Below, piece after piece: positions 8,223 through 11,535 of a DNA stretch of 11,535 nucleotides. The DNA is from Chryseobacterium sp. (GTDB taxonomy: Bacteria > Bacteroidota > Bacteroidia > Flavobacteriales > Weeksellaceae), in contig QFQW01000105.1 in NCBI GenBank assembly GCA_003248755.1, positions 1 to 11,535 of the forward strand. Reading direction: 5' to 3'. Below the pieces are notes generated by a model. That model worked only from the letters and a program-made list of their open reading frames with translations, ran no database searches and had not been told where the DNA came from. The position numbers were made by a program, and so were the translations under genes. Position 1 is the stretch's first letter, and each line of letters begins with the position of its first letter.

Positions 8223-8609
8223 TTAAGATTGATGAAATCTTGGAGGTTCCCAAATAGAATTTAAAATTTCCTTATTATAAAGGACATTTTTATAAAGAAT
8301 TTGTTTTATGCCAATAGGATTATATACCTTTTCTATACAATGAAGGTCTAAAATTGGATTAACGGTAAATACAACAGAAAGAGGACTTGCGTGTGAAACA
8401 AAAGGTAGCTTCTGATCCTGATCATAATCACTATCTTTAACCGGATGATCATAATGCATTTTCAGAAATGCAGTAAACGACATTTCAGAATTCAGACTTT
8501 TATGCTGTATATAATGTTCTATGAGAAGCGGCATTTTCAAAAGCTGATATAGTTCGGTTGTAGAAACCAAATAAAGGGATAACAACAATATGGAAATCAG
8601 CTTTTTCAC
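8223..8609 (-). CDS. Small exported protein of unknown function, first gene of efflux operon
   Basis: 128 residues with an N-terminal signal-like segment (MKKLISILLLSLYLV, hydrophobic to about residue 16), then a soluble part containing EHYIQHK, MHYDHP, an acidic DSDYDQDQKLPF stretch and a C-terminal WEPPRF. Similar small proteins with these DYDxDxKLPF and WxPPxF features precede CzcA-type operons in Bacteroidota, from memory; I know no assigned function. The five His residues in the first 60 and the Asp-rich loop could bind metal (inference). The start is GTG at 8607-8609: upstream codons contain no ATG before an in-frame stop at 8661-8663, and the next Met (26) would remove the signal. Only about 5 nt separate this GTG from a perfect -7 element, so the mRNA may be leaderless. 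Confidence 0.82.
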   Translation of the reverse strand: MKKLISILLLSLYLVSTTELYQLLKMPLLIEHYIQHKSLNSEMSFTAFLKMHYDHPVKDSDYDQDQKLPFVSHASPLSVVFTVNPILDLHCIEKVYNPIGIKQILYKNVLYNKEILNSIWEPPRFHQS

Positions 8610-8614
8610 TGTAT

Positions 8615-8622
8615 CAAAATTA
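8615..8622 (-). promoter_or_regulatory. Promoter -7 element for the efflux operon
   Basis: On the minus strand the octamer TAATTTTG fits the Bacteroidota -7 consensus TAnnTTTG at every fixed base. It ends 5 nt before the GTG start at 8609, implying a very short or absent 5' leader. I could not find a clear -33 TTTG at 17-23 bp upstream, which lowers confidence and suggests either an activated promoter or chance. Confidence 0.45.
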
Positions 8623-8635
8623 TGAAATATTTCAT
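8622..8635. promoter_or_regulatory. 14-bp perfect palindrome, candidate operator
   Basis: ATGAAATATTTCAT is its own reverse complement. It abuts and shares one base with the -7 element of the efflux operon and lies 13 bp upstream of its start codon, a place where a dimeric repressor would block RNA polymerase. No metal-sensing regulator (ArsR, MerR or Fur type) is encoded in the window, so the binding protein, if any, is elsewhere. Confidence 0.4.
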
Positions 8636-8766
8636 TAAGAATAATTTTAAATAAGCCAAATCATTGTTTTCCATTATTATATTTTCTTATCTAATACCCT
8701 CCTTTCTAATTAGCAAATTAATACAGTCTCTGACGATTTATTTCATACCTCTAAAGTCAATGAATA

Positions 8767-8797
8767 AGAATTGCGTTTGAAAAACGTTAGCAATTCT
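8767..8797. repeat. 31-bp imperfect dyad (AGAATTGC ... GCAATTCT)
   Basis: Outer arms AGAATTGC (8767-8774) and GCAATTCT (8790-8797) are perfect; inside, CGTTT and AAACG can also pair around a GAA loop if 4 nt on the right arm bulge out. No T-run follows on either strand and both neighbouring genes point away, so a terminator is unlikely. A protein-binding site or RNA structure in a long leader are alternatives. Confidence 0.45.
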
Positions 8798-8868
8798 CAA
8801 ATATATGGGATACTCCAAGTCTATTACTACCCAAGAATTTTTACAATATGGTCTTCAGAATCTATTCT

Positions 8869-8898
8869 TTCACCCCTAACTTTTACAGTTTCACCGGT
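8869..8898 (+). promoter_or_regulatory. Tandem 9-bp repeat, probable LytTR regulator site before kinase gene
   Basis: TTCACCCCT (8869-8877), 12 bp, then TTCACCGGT (8890-8898): 7 of 9 positions agree and the repeat period is 21 bp, two helical turns. Two imperfect 9-bp direct repeats with a 12-13 bp spacer is the arrangement described for LytTR-domain proteins, although the bases differ from the classical consensus. The site is 29 bp upstream of the -7-like octamer of the kinase gene. The same composite site recurs at 10741-10770. Confidence 0.65.
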
Positions 8899-8927
8899 TT
8901 ATTGTATTGTTAGTTTCAATATTTTAC

Positions 8928-8935
8928 TTTCTTTG
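8928..8935 (+). promoter_or_regulatory. Promoter -7-like element for kinase/regulator operon
   Basis: TTTCTTTG matches TAnnTTTG except at the second base. A TTG at 8907-8909 lies 18 bp upstream and could be the -33 element. Its distance from the upstream tandem repeat (29 bp) is nearly the same as in the second promoter (30 bp), which supports it. Transcription would begin almost at the ATG at 8941. Confidence 0.4.
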
Positions 8936-8940
8936 TAAAA

Positions 8941-9960
8941 ATGATTAAGAACGAGAGAAAAATATATTTTTACAGTGCCTTTCTGATCACACTAATGGTC
9001 AATTCTGCAAAGTTGATGGCCCTAAACAGTGATGGGATTATCGTCCGTTACTGGCAGTTCAATATTGGGGAATATGGCTACCAGTTTTTGTATAATATGG
9101 CATTCTGCCTTTTGTTACTATATCTTAACCTGTCCCAGGGTAAGTTTCTGAGTATTTTTAGAGAAAATAAACAATATTGGAGACTCTATACATTCAATAT
9201 CTTGGTGTTGGTGGCAGCTATTATACTGGGAAGTATGGTCCATTCTTTACTTTTTGGAACTCCCCAACTTACGGGAGGAAGAATCAGAGGATATTTTGCC
9301 CGGTTTTTGCTCAGCAGTATCATGATTGCTGTCGTTATCCGACTTATTCTTCTGATGCGTGAAAGCAGAAATAAGGACCTTATCAACGAGCAGCTCAATT
9401 CCGCTTATCTAAAAGCACAACTGCAATTGCTTCAGGAACAGCTTAACCCGCATTTTCTATTTAATACATTGAGCAGCCTTTCTGCTATAGTAAGGGAAAA
9501 TCCAAATCTGGCCCAAAATTATATTCTCCATCTTTCCAAAATCTTCAGATATACGCTGGCTCGTTCAGGTAACAATATGGTAAGTCTCGAAAAAGAGCTT
9601 GAGCACCTGAAATCTTATATCCAACTGGTAAAAATGAGGCTGGAAAATGCTTTTCAGATTCATATCAATATCAGCGAAGATTGTATAAACAAACAAATTC
9701 TTCATTTATCACTGCAACCTTTGGTGGAAAATGCTGTTAAACACAACAAAGCTACCCTTTCAAATCCTTTAACTGTAGAGATTTATGAAGAAGACAAATG
9801 GCTTATTATCCGAAATAATCTCCAGCCCTCCATCAGTGAGGCAGAAGGCACCGGGCTTGGTCTTACCAACCTGAATGAGAGATACAAACTTCAATTCCAT
9901 AAAGAAATAGAGATTTTCCAGACGAAAGAATATTTCATCGTAAAGCTTCCCTTATTATGA
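8941..9960 (+). CDS. LytS-type sensor histidine kinase
   Basis: 339 residues. Four hydrophobic segments (about 8-27, 47-63, 84-103, 118-139) make an inner-membrane sensor without a sizeable periplasmic domain, so it may sense something within or at the membrane. A short helix (140-165) leads into a His_kinase (PF06580) domain: phospho-acceptor His171 in QLNPHFLFN, the FRYTL and VSLEKEL stretches typical of the family, N-box LVENAVKH with Glu262/Asn264 region, and G-box GTGLGL at 303-308. All catalytic motifs appear intact, so it should phosphorylate the regulator whose gene overlaps its stop by 4 bp (ATGA). The first transmembrane segment begins soon after the ATG at 8941, which favours that start; the predicted promoter leaves nearly no leader. 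Confidence 0.93.
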   Translation: MIKNERKIYFYSAFLITLMVNSAKLMALNSDGIIVRYWQFNIGEYGYQFLYNMAFCLLLLYLNLSQGKFLSIFRENKQYWRLYTFNILVLVAAIILGSMVHSLLFGTPQLTGGRIRGYFARFLLSSIMIAVVIRLILLMRESRNKDLINEQLNSAYLKAQLQLLQEQLNPHFLFNTLSSLSAIVRENPNLAQNYILHLSKIFRYTLARSGNNMVSLEKELEHLKSYIQLVKMRLENAFQIHINISEDCINKQILHLSLQPLVENAVKHNKATLSNPLTVEIYEEDKWLIIRNNLQPSISEAEGTGLGLTNLNERYKLQFHKEIEIFQTKEYFIVKLPLL

Positions 9961-10736
9961 AAAAAAATTTACATATCGTCATTATCGAAGATGAAGCTGC
10001 AACCGCAAGAAATCTTGAGTATATTCTGAAAGAAATCAGCCCGGAAATCCAAATTGTGAAGACTTTACCAAGTATAGCAGAAGCAATGGATTGGTTTACA
10101 TTGAACGATAGTGATTATGATCTGATATTTTCGGATATCAGACTTTCTGACGGATTATCATTTGAAATCTTTAAACAGATCAATATAAGAAAACCCGTTG
10201 TTTTTGTTACGGCATATAATGATTATGCGATCGAGGCATTTCGTAACAACGGTATTGATTATGTTTTAAAGCCTTTTGACACAGAAGAAATACAGCGGAC
10301 TTTACTTAAATATAATACTCTTATTGCTGATAATTCAAAAAATGGACAGGACAAAACGGAATCTCTGCTACATGAACTACAGTATACAACAAAGCAATAT
10401 AAAAAATCCTTCCTTATTCATTACTGCGGCAGGCTTATTCCTGTTGACGCGGCTAAAATCAATTGGTTCCATACCGCAAATGAAATAGTATACGCACATA
10501 TGGCCGATGGCAGACAATATGTAGTGGAATTCACCCTGGAACAGCTGGAACATGAGCTCGATCCTACTCTCTTTTTCAGGGCTAACCGCCAATTCATTAT
10601 CAACAAGAATGCTGTAGATACTGTAGAATATTTCTTTAATGGCAGACTGCTGGTCAAAATACATTCGCTACCTCAGGAACAGATCCTTGTCAGTAAAGCA
10701 AAAGCAATGCATTTCAGAAAGTGGCTGGATCAGTGA
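9957..10736 (+). CDS. LytTR-family response regulator
   Basis: 259 residues. The receiver domain (about 4-122) has the acidic pair Glu11/Asp12, phospho-acceptor Asp60 in FSDIRL, Thr85 in FVTAY and Lys105 in VLKPF, all expected for an active receiver. After a linker (about 123-150) comes a LytTR DNA-binding domain (about 152-257) with FLIHYCGRLIPVDAAKINWF, FFRANRQFIIN and the terminal region ILVSKAKAMHFRKWL. The ATG overlaps the kinase stop by 4 bp, so the pair is translationally coupled. LytTR proteins bind two 9-bp direct repeats 12-13 bp apart; exactly such a pair occurs upstream of this operon and again 4 bp after this gene's stop, so autoregulation and control of the downstream operon are likely (inference). 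Confidence 0.94.
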   Translation: MKKNLHIVIIEDEAATARNLEYILKEISPEIQIVKTLPSIAEAMDWFTLNDSDYDLIFSDIRLSDGLSFEIFKQINIRKPVVFVTAYNDYAIEAFRNNGIDYVLKPFDTEEIQRTLLKYNTLIADNSKNGQDKTESLLHELQYTTKQYKKSFLIHYCGRLIPVDAAKINWFHTANEIVYAHMADGRQYVVEFTLEQLEHELDPTLFFRANRQFIINKNAVDTVEYFFNGRLLVKIHSLPQEQILVSKAKAMHFRKWLDQ

Positions 10737-10740
10737 TGAC

Positions 10741-10770
10741 TTCACCCCTAGATTTAGACGGTTCACCTTT
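10741..10770 (+). promoter_or_regulatory. Second tandem 9-bp repeat, probable LytTR regulator site before Spy-like gene
   Basis: TTCACCCCT (10741-10749), 12 bp, then TTCACCTTT (10762-10770), again 21-bp period. The first ten bases (TTCACCCCTA) are identical to those at 8869-8878, while the 12-bp spacers are mostly different, as expected for a protein-binding site. It begins 4 bp after the regulator's stop codon and ends 30 bp before a perfect -7 element. Confidence 0.65.
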
Positions 10771-10800
10771 TTTTATATTAAAGTAAACATTGGGTATTGC

Positions 10801-10808
10801 TACATTTG
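10801..10808 (+). promoter_or_regulatory. Promoter -7 element for Spy-like/hydrolase operon
   Basis: TACATTTG fits TAnnTTTG at all fixed bases and would give a leader of about 20 nt to the ATG at 10836. No TTTG or TTG is present at the -33 distance, only a T-rich run (10768-10775), consistent with an activator-dependent promoter aided by the tandem repeat upstream. Confidence 0.6.
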
Positions 10809-10835
10809 TTTCATTAAAAATTAAAATTTTCCAAG

Positions 10836-11219
10836 ATGCTTTTAAAACAAAAACTTTTACCAATTCTTATAACAGCATTTCTATGTATGACATTTACAAA
10901 TGTATTGGCACAGACAAAAAAATTAAAGGATACTACTCCTGAACAGCGTGCAAAGATGCAAACGGAATGGATGACAAGTAAATTAGCATTAAATACAAAG
11001 CAGGTTGAGCAGGTCTCTGCGCTTAACCTTCAGTATGCCCAAAAGAATGATCCGATTCTGCAAAGTAATGAAGGTAAACTCGCTAAATTCAAAAAACTGA
11101 AAGCTTTACAGAAAGAAAAGTCCAATGCCCTGAGCCAAATTCTGGATGCAGGACAATACAAAAAATATGAGGAAATTAAAGATCAGATGGTTCAACATAT
11201 TAAAGACAAAAGAAAATGA
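10836..11219 (+). CDS. Small CpxP/Spy-like periplasmic protein
   Basis: 127 residues. A signal peptide (hydrophobic 7-24) ends VLA-Q, with likely cleavage after Ala25. The mature part is helical, Lys/Gln-rich and contains two stretches resembling the LTxxQ repeats of CpxP/Spy: TTPEQRAKMQ (33-42) and LALNTKQVEQV (50-60), then a basic helix to the C-terminus ending HIKDKRK. Proteins of this kind in Enterobacteria are stress-induced periplasmic chaperones or damp an envelope two-component system; a similar role here is inferred, and sequence similarity is weak. It follows its own -7 element and the putative LytTR site, and its stop overlaps the start of the next gene by 4 bp. Confidence 0.75.
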   Translation: MLLKQKLLPILITAFLCMTFTNVLAQTKKLKDTTPEQRAKMQTEWMTSKLALNTKQVEQVSALNLQYAQKNDPILQSNEGKLAKFKKLKALQKEKSNALSQILDAGQYKKYEEIKDQMVQHIKDKRK

Positions 11220-11535
11220 AAAAGCTATTCTATCCATGGGTAATGATTTTGTTCATTACCACTTCTGCATGCTCTCAAAGCACTAACGACACTGACGAAA
11301 CTGCTCCTATTCAGCCAAAGCTTGGCGCCAACTTTCAGGGACCTATCCAGAAACCGGCATCAGGATATGGCGCAGACGGAAATTATGAAGTGGCTGAAAT
11401 TGATTTTAATAACCCCCAGTACGCCGGAACACAGGTTTCTATTTTTTATCCTCAAGGGATCACTTCTCCCAGACCTACTATATTCTTTTCACATCCTTTT
11501 GGTGGTGAGGATAAAGATTATAATATAGAGCTGTA
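11216..11535 (+). CDS. Lipoprotein with probable alpha/beta-hydrolase fold (C-terminus off window)
   Basis: The frame opens at an ATG overlapping the previous stop (ATGA) and is open for 106 codons to the window edge. The leader MKKLFYPWVMILFITTSAC has a good lipobox (TSAC, Cys19), so the product should be lipid-anchored. After a Thr/Asp/Pro-rich linker comes NYEVAEIDF, then VSIFYPQG, and RPTIFFSHPFGG at 86-97. The latter resembles the first core strand and oxyanion-loop (HxxGG-like) region of dienelactone-hydrolase/chlorophyllase-like esterases. The nucleophile elbow and catalytic triad would lie beyond the edge, so activity cannot be judged. Translational coupling to the Spy-like gene suggests a shared envelope role. 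Confidence 0.7.
   Translation, partial: MKKLFYPWVMILFITTSACSQSTNDTDETAPIQPKLGANFQGPIQKPASGYGADGNYEVAEIDFNNPQYAGTQVSIFYPQGITSPRPTIFFSHPFGGEDKDYNIEL

Larger units (their letters stand above)
8610..8940. other. Divergent intergenic regulatory region
   Basis: 331 bp with no convincing gene, between the efflux operon (leftward) and the kinase operon (rightward). It contains a -7 element and a 14-bp palindrome near the left end, a 31-bp imperfect dyad in the middle, and a tandem 9-bp repeat plus a -7-like element at the right end, each listed separately. The stretch 8640-8760 is AT-rich and I see nothing definite in it. Confidence 0.85.

Noticed and set aside
8188..8700. Shared 9-mer AATACCCTC at 8188-8196 and 8692-8700, upstream of two operon genes
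   Set aside because: The flanks do not match, there is no repeat phasing or symmetry, and one short shared word is expected by chance.
8741..8756. TTTCATACCTCTA as a third copy of the TTCACC repeat
   Set aside because: It matches the half-site poorly and has no partner 21 bp away.
10531..10545. TTCACCCT inside the regulator gene
   Set aside because: It has no second half-site at 21 bp and is explained by the codons of the LytTR domain.
10377..10664. Minus-strand frames of 78-95 codons opposite the response regulator
   Set aside because: They are antisense to the conserved LytTR domain, with no domain, promoter or start signal of their own.
10639..10824. 61-codon plus-strand frame spanning the end of the regulator gene and the gap after it
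   Set aside because: It overlaps the regulator in another frame and runs across the putative regulatory repeat; the composition is not protein-like.

Overview
The window looks like chromosomal DNA from a flavobacterium of the Chryseobacterium/Elizabethkingia type (Bacteroidota). The reasons are its AT-rich sequence, its LytS/LytTR two-component pair, promoter -7 elements of the Bacteroidota form TAnnTTTG, near absence of Shine-Dalgarno sequences, and a CzcA-type pump fused to a TolC-type channel, an arrangement known in this phylum. No tRNA, rRNA, CRISPR array or mobile element was seen.

Left block, minus strand, 8609 down to 1: a metal-efflux operon. Order of transcription: a small exported protein of unknown function (GTG start); a 1447-residue polypeptide joining an RND heavy-metal pump to an outer-membrane channel; its periplasmic adaptor, 3 bp downstream; a membrane-anchored CxxCH heme-binding protein; and a P2-type cation ATPase that runs off the left edge. 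Together these could move divalent metal from cytoplasm to periplasm (ATPase) and from periplasm to outside (RND tripartite pump). The TM4 motif of the pump favours Zn/Co/Cd-type divalent ions over Cu/Ag.

Middle, 8610-8940: a divergent intergenic region of 331 bp. It holds a 14-bp palindrome beside a perfect -7 element for the efflux operon, a 31-bp dyad, and a tandem 9-bp repeat with 21-bp phasing in front of the right-hand genes.

Right block, plus strand, 8941 to 11535: a LytS-type histidine kinase and a LytTR response regulator overlapping by 4 bp, then a small CpxP/Spy-like periplasmic protein overlapping by 4 bp a lipoprotein of probable alpha/beta-hydrolase fold that is cut by the right edge.

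The most interesting signal is regulatory. The same composite site, TTCACCCCT-N12-TTCACCxxT, occurs exactly twice in the non-coding DNA: before the kinase gene and before the Spy-like gene. Each lies 29-30 bp upstream of a -7 element. Two 9-bp direct repeats spaced by 12 bp is the known geometry of LytTR-domain binding sites, so the encoded regulator probably controls its own operon and the neighbouring envelope operon.
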